Assembly: GCA_947631565.1 (NCBI GenBank) | Contig: CANRLV010000002.1 | Span: forward strand, 1 to 64,000 | DNA: 64,000 nt | Direction: 5' to 3' | Origin: an uncultured Gemmiger sp. | GTDB taxonomy: Bacteria > Bacillota > Clostridia > Oscillospirales > Ruminococcaceae | In this document: in pieces, positions 7,669-19,022 of the stretch | Layout of the letters: every line of letters starts with the position of its first letter | Numbering within the stretch: position 1 is the stretch's first letter | Program-made: the position numbers and the translations under genes | Notes under the pieces: model-generated | What the model was told of the DNA's origin: nothing | Database searches by the model: none | Seen by the model: only the letters and a program-made list of their open reading frames with translations

Positions 7669-9126
7669 ATGGATACCAACGAACCCCTTGCCCCCGACCT
7701 GCAGACCAACCTTGCCTTTCTGCAAGAGATGTTTGGCACCTCGGGGGATTTTTATACCAAACGCCTGCAGTTCGGCCCCGTCAAAGCGGCGGCCGTGCTG
7801 TTCAGCGGCATCTCCTCGCCGGAGAAGCTGACCGTGCTGGCGCTGGACCTTTTGCGCGGCAGCGCCGAGCTGCCCGCCGACGGCGAGGCGTTCGCCGCCT
7901 GGCTGCTCGACCAAAGCCACCTGGCGGCCGAGCCGACACCCATCACCGACCGGCAGGACCTGGTGCGCCGATTGGCCAACGGCATGGCGGTGCTGCTGCT
8001 GGACGGCAGCGCGCAGGCGGTGGCCTTCTCAACACAGGAGATGCCGCAGCGCGGTGTGGGCACGCCGGGCGGCGAGGGCGACATCCGCGGCCCGCAGGAG
8101 GCCTTCACCGAGGCGCTGCGCGGCAATATCGCCCAGCTGCGCCGGCAGTTCCGCACGCCGACCTTTGTGGCCGAGATCGCCACCGCCCAGACCCGCGCCG
8201 CCACCGAGTACGCCCTGTGCTATGACCGCGCGCTGGCCCCCGCCGACGTGGTGGACGAGGTGCGCGCCAAGCTCGCCGCCATCCGCCTGCCCGTGCTGCT
8301 GGACAGCGCCTACTTTGCCTCGTTTTTAAAGCGGGACCGGCTCAACCTGTTCCCGGCCGGGGCCTACACCGAGCGCCCGGCCACCGCCTGTGCCCGCATC
8401 TGTGAGGGCAAGATCGTGATCCTGGTGGCAGGCAGCCCCAACGCCATGGTGGTGCCGAGCTTTTTTGCCGAGCATTTTGAAACGCTGGACGACTATGCCT
8501 CCGGCGCCGTGTTCGCCGGGCTCATCCGCCTGCTCAAGTATCTGGCTTTCCTGCTGGCCGTGTTCGGCCCGGGGCTGTATGTGATGGCGGTGGCCTTTGC
8601 GCCCGAGATCATCCCGGTGCGGATGCTGGCGCGGCTCGCCCGGGCCGAGACCGCCACGCCGCTGCCGCCGATGCTGGAGATGCTGTGCGTGACGCTTCTG
8701 CTCGAGATCGTGCGTGAGGCCGGGCTGCGCGCGCCCAAATCCATCGGGCACACGGTCAGCCTGGTGGGGGCGCTCATCATCGGCGAGACGGCGGTCAGCG
8801 CCGGCATCGTCAGCGTGCCGGTGCTGACGATGGCCGCGGCCGCCACCATCGCCACGCTGGCCGTGCCCAGCCTCTACGAGCAGTCGATCTTGTTCCGCTT
8901 TGCGGTCATCCTGCTGGCCGGGCTGTTCGGCGTGCCGGGCTTTTCCTGCGCGGCGCTCATCATCCTGGCGATGGCCTGCGGCAGCGAGCCGTTCGGCTAC
9001 GATTATCTTTACCCGCTCATGCCGCCCGGCAAGGCGACCTGGCGGGACGGCTTCGTGCGCAGCATCTGGCGCCGTTTGGCCAAAGCAGGGGAGGTGCTTT
9101 CCCGCCGTGGAAACGCCGCGCAATGA
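7669..9126 (+). CDS. Spore germination protein, GerA family (A subunit)
   Basis: A subunit of an inner-spore-membrane germinant receptor. The 485-residue protein has a cytosolic N-terminal domain (about 1-270), including the family segments GSAQAVAF and TPTFVAEIATAQTRAATEYAL region, and then about five membrane helices (280-450), with the conserved helix LLEIVREAGLRAPKSIGHTV. ATG 7669 is chosen over an upstream ATG because GGCAGGAGG precedes it. The length matches the family. The next two genes encode the B and C partners with overlapping reading frames, the standard operon layout. The germinant is unknown. Confidence 0.92.
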   Translation: MDTNEPLAPDLQTNLAFLQEMFGTSGDFYTKRLQFGPVKAAAVLFSGISSPEKLTVLALDLLRGSAELPADGEAFAAWLLDQSHLAAEPTPITDRQDLVRRLANGMAVLLLDGSAQAVAFSTQEMPQRGVGTPGGEGDIRGPQEAFTEALRGNIAQLRRQFRTPTFVAEIATAQTRAATEYALCYDRALAPADVVDEVRAKLAAIRLPVLLDSAYFASFLKRDRLNLFPAGAYTERPATACARICEGKIVILVAGSPNAMVVPSFFAEHFETLDDYASGAVFAGLIRLLKYLAFLLAVFGPGLYVMAVAFAPEIIPVRMLARLARAETATPLPPMLEMLCVTLLLEIVREAGLRAPKSIGHTVSLVGALIIGETAVSAGIVSVPVLTMAAAATIATLAVPSLYEQSILFRFAVILLAGLFGVPGFSCAALIILAMACGSEPFGYDYLYPLMPPGKATWRDGFVRSIWRRLAKAGEVLSRRGNAAQ

Positions 9127-10108
9127 GACGCCCAGCCTGTTTGCGGCCCTGCTGACGGGGCTGCTGCTCAACACCATGCTGGCCGACGCTGCCGGCTACG
9201 GGGCCCGCGCCGGGCTGCTGGCGGCGCCCGTCAGCATCGCCGTGCTCACCGCCGTGGGGCTGGTGTTCGCCCACGCCTGGCGCAGCAGCGCCGCACGCCT
9301 GACGCGCGGCCTGTTCGCGGCCCTGCTGGTGCTGAGCTCGGCGCTGGAGCTGCTGCGTATGTGGCAGATGGCCAAGGGCCTGTATGACGGCGCGGTCACG
9401 CTGACCGCCGTCTGCGTGACCGTGCTGCTGCCGGTCATCTACCTGCGCCGCGTCTCGGCCATCGCCCAGACGGCCAATGTGCTGCTCTGTCTGCTGCTGG
9501 CTGTGACCGGCGTGATGGTACTGTCGGTGGCGGGGCGGCTGCGGGTGGTCAACCTGCAAATGCCGGCTGTCACGGCGGGCGTTTGGGCCGAGGCGCTGCG
9601 GGCGCAGACGATGCTCTACCCGGAATTTCTGCTCCCGGCCCTGTGGCGGCAGGAAAAGCGCGGCGATCATACGGCCCTGCGGTTGGCCGGGTACAGCGTG
9701 ATATTCGGCGCGGCGGCGCATCTGCTGTTGGAGCTGTTCTTCGGTGCCGCGCTGCCGCAGCGCTTGTCGCCCCTGCACACGGCGGCACAAAGCGGGACGC
9801 TGTCGGTGTTCAACCGTCTCGAATGGCTGCAGCTGCTGCTGTGGACGATGGCGGTCTCGCTCAAGCTGGCGCTCTACCTGTACGCCGTCATCCGCCTGCT
9901 GGGCGGGCAGAGCAAGGGCGAGGACAGCGCCGTCGGGCTGGACCGGTTCCCGCTGTATCTGGCCGGGATGCTGCTGCTGTGTGTGGTCCTGTGCGGGACG
10001 GATATGCAGGCAGCGCTGCGCCTGCGCACGGCGGGGACCTGGGTATTGGCCGGGCTGGTGACGGCGGAGGGAGGCATACGGCGGCTATGGCCAAAAAAGG
10101 CGGTGTGA
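9107..10108 (+). CDS. Spore germination permease-like protein (GerAB type)
   Basis: Second subunit of the germinant receptor, an amino-acid-permease-like integral membrane protein of about 333 residues with roughly ten hydrophobic helices. The best start is GTG 9107, just inside the end of the A-subunit gene, with GGGGAGG about 12 nt upstream. No ATG is available in this frame near the junction. The sequence is divergent: I recognise it mainly from the helix pattern, size and position between A- and C-subunit genes. It overlaps the next gene by 22 bp. Confidence 0.78.
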   Translation: METPRNETPSLFAALLTGLLLNTMLADAAGYGARAGLLAAPVSIAVLTAVGLVFAHAWRSSAARLTRGLFAALLVLSSALELLRMWQMAKGLYDGAVTLTAVCVTVLLPVIYLRRVSAIAQTANVLLCLLLAVTGVMVLSVAGRLRVVNLQMPAVTAGVWAEALRAQTMLYPEFLLPALWRQEKRGDHTALRLAGYSVIFGAAAHLLLELFFGAALPQRLSPLHTAAQSGTLSVFNRLEWLQLLLWTMAVSLKLALYLYAVIRLLGGQSKGEDSAVGLDRFPLYLAGMLLLCVVLCGTDMQAALRLRTAGTWVLAGLVTAEGGIRRLWPKKAV

Positions 10109-11028
10109 TGATGCTGTTGTTTTTGCTGGCGGCGCTGGAGGGCTGTGCGGCCCGGTCCTTGGGCGAACGCGCCATCGTGCGGGCGGCGTTTTTTGGCAGC
10201 AGCGGGGAACACAGCACCGTGACCCTGCTGCTGGCGGACCCGCAGGCCGCGGAAGGGGAGGAGGGCTTTGCCACCGCCCAGGGACAGGGCGGCAGCCCGG
10301 CACAGGCGCTGGCGGCGGCGGAGCAGAGCCTGGACGGCACGGCCTTTTATGGCCTGATGGACCTGGTCGGGCTGCCGGCCGACTGCGATTGGGCCGGGGC
10401 GCGCGCCATCGGCGAGGTGCTCTACACGCAGGCCAAGCCGACGCCGGAGCTCTCGCTGTTTCTGCTGCGCGGCGACGAGAGCGCCACCGACGCCGCCGAA
10501 CTGTACGGCGCCCTGCAGGCGGCGGAGAAGCGCTACCGCGTCCACTGCGGCCTGCAGCAGCTGTTCGTGCAGGAGGACCTGTGTGTGCTGCCCGCCCGGC
10601 AGGAGCACGGCTACGGCTTTGCCCTGCTGGCGCGGGACGGCGGCGACAGGCTGTTCCGGGAAGAGCTGCCCGCCCAGCTGGCGGCGGTGCTGTGCGGGCA
10701 GAGCAGCTGCCTCTTGTGCCCCTACGCCGGCGGCAGTGCCTTTTGCAGCGCGCGGGCCAGCGTCACCGTCGGTCCCGAGCAGGATGCCATGACCGTCTGC
10801 CTGCATTTGAAGGATGCCGAGACCCGCAGCCTTGACCCCGCGCTGCTGCCGGGCAAAAGCGATGCCCGGGCCACGCTGCGCGCCGAGCTGCTGGCCGCCT
10901 TTGCCGAGCTGTGCGCGGCGGCGCAGCGGCAGCACACCGACCCGCTGCGCCTGGCTTTCTGGGATGCCGTGCATTACGGTCCCGCCAAGCGCCCCGTGAC
11001 GCCGGTGCTGGAGATCGTGTTTGAATAA
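10087..11028 (+). CDS. Germination lipoprotein, Ger(x)C type
   Basis: Third subunit of the germinant receptor. The 313-residue protein has a lipoprotein signal (hydrophobic MMLLFLLAALEGC, with the lipidated Cys near residue 20) and a soluble remainder that is expected to sit on the outer face of the inner spore membrane. GerAC-type proteins are usually 350-400 residues, so this one is short. Internal ATG 10108 is an alternative start. Assignment rests mainly on lipobox, length and its place after A and B subunits; sequence similarity is faint. Confidence 0.72.
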   Translation: MAKKGGVMMLLFLLAALEGCAARSLGERAIVRAAFFGSSGEHSTVTLLLADPQAAEGEEGFATAQGQGGSPAQALAAAEQSLDGTAFYGLMDLVGLPADCDWAGARAIGEVLYTQAKPTPELSLFLLRGDESATDAAELYGALQAAEKRYRVHCGLQQLFVQEDLCVLPARQEHGYGFALLARDGGDRLFREELPAQLAAVLCGQSSCLLCPYAGGSAFCSARASVTVGPEQDAMTVCLHLKDAETRSLDPALLPGKSDARATLRAELLAAFAELCAAAQRQHTDPLRLAFWDAVHYGPAKRPVTPVLEIVFE

Positions 11029-11032
11029 AAAG

Positions 11033-11064
11033 GGAAGCGCCGGCCAGGTCTGGCCGGCGCTTCC
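11033..11064 (-). terminator. Terminator of the leftward fhs transcript
   Basis: GGAAGCGCCGGCCA pairs perfectly with TGGCCGGCGCTTCC around a short loop. Read leftwards it is followed by CTTTTTATTC. It also lies right after the germination operon stop and may work in both directions. Confidence 0.8.
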
Positions 11065-11075
11065 GTATACAAAAC

Positions 11076-11105
11076 GCGGTCCCTGCGCTGCTGCGCAGGG
11101 ACCGC
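11076..11105. terminator. Second hairpin between converging gerC-like and fhs genes
   Basis: GCGGTCCCTGCGC (11076-11088) and GCGCAGGGACCGC (11093-11105) form a perfect 13-bp stem with a 4-nt loop. It is followed leftwards by GTTTTG. Confidence 0.6.
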
Positions 11106-11119
11106 AAAGATGTACTTAT

Positions 11120-12781
11120 TCAGAACAGGCCGGTGATCCTGCCGTTCTCGTCACAGTCGATGTCCATGGCCGCGGGGTGTTTGGGCAGACCGGGCATGGT
11201 CATGATACTGCCGCAGATGACCACCACAAAGCCGGCCCCGGCCGAGAGACGCACCTCGCGCACGTTCATGGTAAAGCCGGTGGGCGCGGCCTTGAGCGCC
11301 GCGTCGTCGCTGAAGGAATACTGCGTTTTGGCGATGCAGACCGGCAGCTTGCCGTAGCCCATGGCCTCCAGCTCGTCCAGTGTCTTTTTGGCGGCGGCCG
11401 CATAGCTCACACCGTCGGCGCGGTAGATCTTTTTGGCCACGGCCTCGATCTTTTCGGCCAGCGGCATCTCGAGCGGGTAGGTGAACCGGATGGGCCGGTC
11501 CTCCATAATGGAGAGCACGGTCTGCGCCAGTTCTTTGCCGCCCTCGCCGCCCTTGGCGAACACCTCGGACAACGCGCAGGGCACGCCGGACTTTTCACAC
11601 ACCTCGCGGATGACAGCCATCTCCTCGGCCGTGTCGGTGGGGAAGGCGTTGATGGCCACGCACACCGGCAGGCCGAAGCCGTTCTTCAGGTTGTCGATGT
11701 GGCGCTCCAGGTTCGCCGCGCCGGCCCTGACCGCGGCTGCGTTCGGCTTGCCGAGGTCGGCCTTGGCCACGCCGCCGTGGCTCTTGAGTGCGCGCACGGT
11801 GGCCACCAGCACGACGGCACTGGGCGCGACGCCGGCGTAGCGGCACTTGATGTCGAGGAATTTCTCGGCGCCCAGATCGGCGCCAAAGCCTGCCTCGGTG
11901 ACGACGTAGTCGGCCAGCTTGAGGCTCAATTTGGTGGCGGTGACGCTGTTGCAGCCGTGGGCGATGTTGGCGAACGGCCCGCCGTGGATGATAGCGGGGT
12001 TGTTCTCCAGCGTCTGCACGAGGTTGGGGTCGATGGCATCCTTGAGCAGGGCGGTCATGGCGCCGGCAGCGCCCAGGTCCCCGGCCGTGACCGGCTTGCC
12101 GTCATAGGTGTAAGCGCAGACGATGCGGGAAAGGCGTTCCTTCAGGTCCTTGAGGTCGGTGGCCAGGCAGAAGATGGCCATGATCTCGCTGGCCACCGTG
12201 ATGTCAAAGCCGTCCTCGCGCGGGGTGCCGTTGACCTTGCCGCCCAGCCCGTCGACCAGAAAGCGCAGCTGGCGGTCGTTCATGTCCATGCAGCGCTTCC
12301 AGGTCACGCGGCGCGGGTCGATGTTCAAGGGGTTGCCTTGCTGGATGGAATTGTCGATCATGGCCGCCAACAGGTTGTTGGCGGTGCCGATGGCATGGAT
12401 GTCACCGGTAAAATGCAGGTTGATGTCCTCCATCGGCACGACCTGGGCATAGCCGCCGCCGGCCGCGCCGCCCTTGATGCCGAACACCGGGCCCAGGCTC
12501 GGCTCGCGCAGGCAGAGCATGGTCTTTTTGCCCAAAGCGCACAGCGCGTCCGCCAGGCCGACGCTCGTCGTGGTCTTGCCCTCGCCGGCCGGAGTGGGGG
12601 AGATGGCCGTGACCAAAATCAGCCTGCCGTCCGGGCCGCTGCCGCGGATGAGCTTGTGGTCCAGCTTGGCCTTGTACTTGCCGTAGGGAATGATGGAATC
12701 GGCATCCAGCCCCACGCGCGCGGCGATCTCGGTGATGGGCTTTAAGGTCGCCGCCTGGGCGATCTCGATATCAGTCAGCAT
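11120..12781 (-). CDS. fhs: Formate-tetrahydrofolate ligase
   Basis: ATP-dependent synthesis of 10-formyl-tetrahydrofolate from formate, feeding one-carbon metabolism and, in acetogens, the methyl branch of the Wood-Ljungdahl pathway. The 553-residue protein has the P-loop [10 protein letters not shown] near residue 67, the [20 protein letters not shown] segment and a conserved C terminus. Length is normal. ATG 12781 is chosen over an ATG far upstream because family members begin ...[12 protein letters not shown] and a GGAAAGGAA site precedes it. No other folate-pathway gene is adjacent. Confidence 0.97.
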   Translation of the reverse strand: MLTDIEIAQAATLKPITEIAARVGLDADSIIPYGKYKAKLDHKLIRGSGPDGRLILVTAISPTPAGEGKTTTSVGLADALCALGKKTMLCLREPSLGPVFGIKGGAAGGGYAQVVPMEDINLHFTGDIHAIGTANNLLAAMIDNSIQQGNPLNIDPRRVTWKRCMDMNDRQLRFLVDGLGGKVNGTPREDGFDITVASEIMAIFCLATDLKDLKERLSRIVCAYTYDGKPVTAGDLGAAGAMTALLKDAIDPNLVQTLENNPAIIHGGPFANIAHGCNSVTATKLSLKLADYVVTEAGFGADLGAEKFLDIKCRYAGVAPSAVVLVATVRALKSHGGVAKADLGKPNAAAVRAGAANLERHIDNLKNGFGLPVCVAINAFPTDTAEEMAVIREVCEKSGVPCALSEVFAKGGEGGKELAQTVLSIMEDRPIRFTYPLEMPLAEKIEAVAKKIYRADGVSYAAAAKKTLDELEAMGYGKLPVCIAKTQYSFSDDAALKAAPTGFTMNVREVRLSAGAGFVVVICGSIMTMPGLPKHPAAMDIDCDENGRITGLF

Positions 12782-12839
12782 AGGTCTCGGTTCCTTTCCG
12801 TATACTACATTTTGTATTTGACGGCAGGCTTGCCCTCTA

Positions 12840-12868
12840 ATTGTAGCAGATGGCGGCGGCGAATACAA
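12840..12868 (-). promoter_or_regulatory. Sigma-A promoter of fhs
   Basis: On the minus strand TTGTAT (12868-12863), 17 bp, TACAAT (12845-12840). The leader is about 50 nt, too short for a typical folate-pathway riboswitch. Confidence 0.7.
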
Positions 12869-12888
12869 GCCAAAACCGGCGCCCGCGC

Positions 12889-12928
12889 AAAAAAGGTGGA
12901 AAGCACCAAAAATGGCCTGCTTTCCACC
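12889..12928 (-). terminator. Terminator of the metY-metA-glycosyltransferase transcript
   Basis: On the minus strand GGTGGAAAGCA pairs with TGCTTTCCACC (12928-12895), followed by six T. Confidence 0.9.
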
Positions 12929-12952
12929 GCGCGGTTTATCCAAGTTTACCGG

Positions 12953-13750
12953 TTATAAAGCGCCCCGGCCCAGGCCCCATTTGCGGAAATACCGCCCCAT
13001 GCTCTTGAGCTGCAGGGCAAATTTGCGGGCGTCGCGCATGGGGTCGCGGTGCCAGGCATGGATGGCCGCAAACTGCGGCGCCAGCCAGACCGTGCCCTCG
13101 CGCAGGGCCTTTTGGGTGATGTCGGCATCCTCGACGTACAGGAAGTAATCGGGGTCAAAGCCGCCGATTTTTTGAAAGGTGTCGGTGCGCACGGCGCAAA
13201 AGCTGCCGGTGCAGAATTCGATGCGCCGCGGCCGGGTCAGGTCCTCGTCCTGCATCGTGTAGTGCGCGTCCGCCCTGGCGAACACGCCGCCCAGGCGCGG
13301 CGCCAGCTGGCGGGCCAGCAGCAGCCACGGCGTCGGCTTGCGGCGGGGCAGGTGCTGGATGCGCCCGTCCGGGTACCAGAGCTGCGGCGTCGCCATCACG
13401 GCGCCCGGCTGCGCCAAAAGCCAGTCGGCCAGGTCATTCAGCACGTCGCCGTCCCCCTCGCGCAGCAGGATATCGGGGTTGAGGATGCAGTGCACATCGC
13501 TCGCCAGCGCCGGCAGCACCGTGTTGTGCCCCCTGCCGAAGCCGACATTTTCCGGCAAGCAAATGACCTTTACACGCCCGTCGGCGAAGTCGGTGCCGGC
13601 CAATCGCTGCCCGCAGCCGTCGGGGCTGGCGTTGTCGACGAGATACAGCCGGAAATCCGGGCTTTTGGTGTGGGCCAGAACACTGCGCGCGGCGGCGCAG
13701 ACCTCGTCAAGGTCACAGTAGGCGACGATGCTCGCGCTGACGGTGGCCAT
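12953..13750 (-). CDS. Family 2 glycosyltransferase (rhamnosyltransferase-like)
   Basis: 265-residue GT-A glycosyltransferase expected to transfer a sugar to a cell-surface glycan. Seen: SIVAYCDLDE at the start, VDNASPDGCG (nucleotide-sugar site, about residues 36-45), ENVGFGRGHN, and LNPDI in the position of the metal-binding acidic motif. No membrane segment is visible. Start ATG 13750 has a strong AGGAGG 9 nt upstream. It begins 4 bp after the metA stop, so it is co-transcribed with methionine genes, an unusual partner. Donor and acceptor are unknown. Confidence 0.85.
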   Translation of the reverse strand: MATVSASIVAYCDLDEVCAAARSVLAHTKSPDFRLYLVDNASPDGCGQRLAGTDFADGRVKVICLPENVGFGRGHNTVLPALASDVHCILNPDILLREGDGDVLNDLADWLLAQPGAVMATPQLWYPDGRIQHLPRRKPTPWLLLARQLAPRLGGVFARADAHYTMQDEDLTRPRRIEFCTGSFCAVRTDTFQKIGGFDPDYFLYVEDADITQKALREGTVWLAPQFAAIHAWHRDPMRDARKFALQLKSMGRYFRKWGLGRGAL

Positions 13751-13754
13751 CGGG

Positions 13755-14690
13755 TCACACCTCCTCGTCCACGGCCGCCAGTTCGCCCAGGTCATAGGGC
13801 GTGTTCTGGTAGACGTAGTAGTTCAGCCAGTTGGTGTAGAGCAGGTGCCCGTGCGCCCGCCAGCGGAAGACCGGCTCCTGCGCCGGGTCGTCGTTGGGAT
13901 AATAGTTGACGGGCGGCAGGATGGGCCTGCCGGCGGCCACGTCGCGGCGGTACTCGGCATCCAGCGTATATTTGTCATATTCCGGGTGGCCGATGACGAA
14001 GATCTGCCGGCCGGAATCGGTCGAGAGCAGCATCGGCCCGGCCACGGCGCTGTCGGCCAGGATGCGCAGGCGATCGCAGGCCTCGATGTCGGCGCGGTCC
14101 ACGCCCGCCCAGCGGCTGTGCGGGGCATAGAATACCTCGTCAAAGCCGCGCACCAAGGGGTTTGCGGGACGTACCACCCTGTGCGGATAAACACCGAACA
14201 GCTTTTGCGCAAAGCTGACCTTGCGGATGCCGAAATGGTAGTAAAGCCCCGCCAGCGCGCCCCAGCACAGGTGGATGGTGGAATATACGTTTTCCTTGCT
14301 GTACTCCATGATATCGCACAGCTCGCGCCAGTAGTCCACCTGCTCGTAGTCCATGTCCTCCAGCGGCGCACCGGTGATGATCATGCCGTCAAAGCGCTCG
14401 CCCTGCACCTCGGCGAAGGTTTTGTAAAAGGCCTTCATGTGCTCCTGCGGGGTGTGGGTGGGCAGGTGGCTGGCCGTCTGCAGAAAGGTCAGCTGCACCT
14501 GCAGCGGGCTGTTCGCCAGCAGGCGGGCCAGCTGCGTCTCGGTGATGATCTTGGACGGCATCAGGTTGAGGATGAGGATGCGCAGCGGTCGGATGTGCTG
14601 GCTCTGCGCGCGCTGCCGGTGCATGACGAACACATTCTCGCTGCTCAAGACCTCATAGGCGGGCAGCTCCCGCGGGATGATGAGGGGCAT
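13755..14690 (-). CDS. metAA: Homoserine O-acetyltransferase (MetA family)
   Basis: Activates homoserine for methionine synthesis. The 311-residue protein is a full-length MetA. The catalytic residues known from the family fall at their canonical positions: Cys142 (HLCWGA), His235 and Glu237 (IGHPEYD). Residue 111 is Glu (APLEDM). In characterised MetA enzymes Glu111 selects acetyl-CoA, whereas Gly111 selects succinyl-CoA, so the product should be O-acetylhomoserine. That agrees with the O-acetylhomoserine sulfhydrylase gene 19 bp upstream in the same operon. Confidence 0.95.
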   Translation of the reverse strand: MPLIIPRELPAYEVLSSENVFVMHRQRAQSQHIRPLRILILNLMPSKIITETQLARLLANSPLQVQLTFLQTASHLPTHTPQEHMKAFYKTFAEVQGERFDGMIITGAPLEDMDYEQVDYWRELCDIMEYSKENVYSTIHLCWGALAGLYYHFGIRKVSFAQKLFGVYPHRVVRPANPLVRGFDEVFYAPHSRWAGVDRADIEACDRLRILADSAVAGPMLLSTDSGRQIFVIGHPEYDKYTLDAEYRRDVAAGRPILPPVNYYPNDDPAQEPVFRWRAHGHLLYTNWLNYYVYQNTPYDLGELAAVDEEV

Positions 14691-14709
14691 GGTCGGCTCC
14701 TTTTACACT

Positions 14710-15999
14710 TCAAATCTTGTCCAGCGCCTGGGCGATGTCGGCGATGAGGTCCTGCTTGTCCTCCAGCCCGCAGCTCATGCGGACCAGATCCGGCTGCACG
14801 CCGGCGGCCAGCAGCTGGGCATCGTTCATCTGGCGGTGGGTGCTGCTGGCCGGGTGCAGGCAGCAGGTGCGGGCGTCGGCCACATGGGTCTCGATGGCGG
14901 CCAGCTTCAGGTGCCCCATGAAGTCGGCGGCGGCCGCGCGCCCGCCCCTGACGCCGAAGCTGACCACGCCGCAGCTGCCGTGGGGCAGGTACTTCTGCGC
15001 CAAAGCGTGGTACTTGTCGCCCGGCAGGCCACAGTAGTTCACATAGCTGATTTTGGGATGGCCGGCCAAAAACTCGGCCACGGCCTGACCGTTCTCACAG
15101 TGGCGGGCCATGCGAACGTGCAGGCTTTCGAGTCCTAAATTGAGCATATAGGCGCTCATCGGGCTCTGCACGCTGCCCAGATCGCGCATGAGCTGGGCGG
15201 TGGCCTTGGTGATGAAGGCACCCTCCTTGCCGAAGCGCTCGGCGTAGGTCACGCCGTGGTAGCTCTCGTCGGGGGTGGTCAGGCCGGGGAACTTGTCGGC
15301 GTGGGCCATCCAGTCAAAGCGGCCGCCGTCGACGATGGCGCCGCCCACGCAGGCGCCGTGGCCGTCCATGTACTTGGTGGTGGAGTGGGTCACGATGTCG
15401 GCGCCCCAGTCAAACGGGCGACAGTTGACCGGCGTCGCGAAAGTATTGTCGACAATAAAAGGCACGCCGTGGGCGTGTGCCGCGGCGGCAAATTTCTCGA
15501 TGTCCAGCACGGTCAGGGCCGGGTTGGCGATGGTCTCGCCGAACACGGCTTTGGTATTGGGCCTGAAAGCCGCGTCCAGCTCCGCCGGCGTGCAGTCCGG
15601 GTCGACAAAGGTGGCGGTGATGCCCATCTTGGCCATCGTGACAGAAATCAGGTTGAAGGTGCCGCCGTAGATGGTGGCGCTGGACACGATGTGGTCCCCG
15701 GCGCTGCAAAGGTTGAACAGCGCGTAGAAGTTGGCTGCCTGGCCGGAGCCGGTCAGCATCGCCGCCGTGCCGCCCTCCAGCGCGGCCAGCTTGGCGGCGA
15801 CGGTATCGCAGGTGGGGTTTTGCAGGCGGGAATAGAAGTAGCCGCTGGCCTCCAGGTCGAACAGCTTGCCCATCTCGTCCGAGGAATCGTATTTAAAGGT
15901 GGTGCTTTGGATGATAGGGATCTGCCGCGGTTCGCCGTTGCCCGGCGTATAACCGCCCTGCACGCACAGGGTATCGACGGAAGGATTCTTGTCTGTCAT
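14710..15999 (-). CDS. metY: O-acetylhomoserine aminocarboxypropyltransferase (sulfhydrylase)
   Basis: PLP enzyme that makes homocysteine from O-acetylhomoserine and sulfide by direct sulfhydrylation. The 429-residue length is typical of MetY; cystathionine enzymes are shorter, about 380-400. Seen: the RLQNPTCDTVAAKLAALEGG segment region, SGQAANFYA, DNTFATP, and HSTTKYMDGHG with PLP-binding Lys209. It is the first gene of the metY-metA-glycosyltransferase operon. A sigma-A promoter lies just upstream with almost no leader, so no S-box riboswitch is present here. Confidence 0.95.
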   Translation of the reverse strand: MTDKNPSVDTLCVQGGYTPGNGEPRQIPIIQSTTFKYDSSDEMGKLFDLEASGYFYSRLQNPTCDTVAAKLAALEGGTAAMLTGSGQAANFYALFNLCSAGDHIVSSATIYGGTFNLISVTMAKMGITATFVDPDCTPAELDAAFRPNTKAVFGETIANPALTVLDIEKFAAAAHAHGVPFIVDNTFATPVNCRPFDWGADIVTHSTTKYMDGHGACVGGAIVDGGRFDWMAHADKFPGLTTPDESYHGVTYAERFGKEGAFITKATAQLMRDLGSVQSPMSAYMLNLGLESLHVRMARHCENGQAVAEFLAGHPKISYVNYCGLPGDKYHALAQKYLPHGSCGVVSFGVRGGRAAAADFMGHLKLAAIETHVADARTCCLHPASSTHRQMNDAQLLAAGVQPDLVRMSCGLEDKQDLIADIAQALDKI

Positions 16000-16029
16000 A
16001 AAAGGGCCCCCTTGCTGTAAAGTGCTTAT

Positions 16030-16058
16030 ATTGTAGCGCGTTTTTTGCCTTTGCGCAA
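16030..16058 (-). promoter_or_regulatory. Sigma-A promoter of metY-metA
   Basis: On the minus strand TTGCGC (16058-16053), 17 bp, TACAAT (16035-16030). The leader is only about 25 nt. Confidence 0.7.
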
Positions 16059-16123
16059 GGGCCTGACGGCGGGCAGGTCAACGCCGCGCATTGTGAACGG
16101 TTTGTGAATCTTTTTGGGGGCCC

Positions 16124-16151
16124 TTGACAATTCCCGGGAATATGGTACAAT
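16124..16151 (+). promoter_or_regulatory. Sigma-A promoter of clpB
   Basis: Consensus TTGACA (16124-16129), 16 bp, TACAAT (16146-16151). The CIRCE operator starts 2 bp downstream. Two TTGTGAA copies (16091-16097 and 16102-16108) lie just upstream. Confidence 0.85.
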
Positions 16152-16152
16152 A

Positions 16153-16179
16153 TTAGCAGTCAAGGCAATAGAGTGCTAA
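16153..16179 (+). promoter_or_regulatory. CIRCE operator (HrcA binding site)
   Basis: TTAGCAGTC-N9-GAGTGCTAA matches the CIRCE consensus TTAGCACTC-N9-GAGTGCTAA with one mismatch in the left arm. It lies at the predicted clpB transcription start, so HrcA (encoded elsewhere) should repress clpB. Confidence 0.92.
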
Positions 16180-16295
16180 TTATGAAAAATAACCGCGAAC
16201 AAACGCGATAAGAAAGCGGGAAAAACTCAAAAGCTTTGGCTGGCAATATGATTTCCCTTGGCCCTTTGCAAGCGGGGCCGGAAAGGAGATAGAGC

Positions 16296-18905
<2,610 letters not shown>

Positions 18906-18920
18906 GCGAGACATAGTGCA

Positions 18921-18956
18921 GGCCCCCGCCGGGGTTTTCCCGGCGGGGGCCTGTTG
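18921..18956 (+). terminator. Terminator of clpB
   Basis: GGCCCCCGCCGGG (18921-18933) pairs perfectly with CCCGGCGGGGGCC (18939-18951). The following T-run is poor (TGTTG). Confidence 0.7.
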
Positions 18957-18959
18957 CGG

Positions 18960-18987
18960 TTGCATTTTGTCGGAATTTTGGTATAAT
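18960..18987 (+). promoter_or_regulatory. Sigma-A promoter of the VTC-DUF4956-CotH cluster
   Basis: TTGCAT (18960-18965), 16 bp, TATAAT (18982-18987), 35 bp before the first start codon. Confidence 0.6.
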
Positions 18988-19022
18988 GTTTGGGTAACAG
19001 AAAACGCAAAGCGAGAACAGCT

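Noticed and set aside
7669-11028. Considered whether the three germination genes were fused or frameshifted because of their overlaps
   Set aside because: Each has its own in-frame start and complete domain; 20-bp overlaps are normal in such operons.
12782-12840. Possible folate-pathway riboswitch before fhs
   Set aside because: The predicted leader is about 50 nt and shows no matching conserved segments.
16000-16030. Possible SAM (S-box) riboswitch before metY
   Set aside because: The promoter lies only about 25 nt upstream of the coding start, leaving no room for the aptamer.
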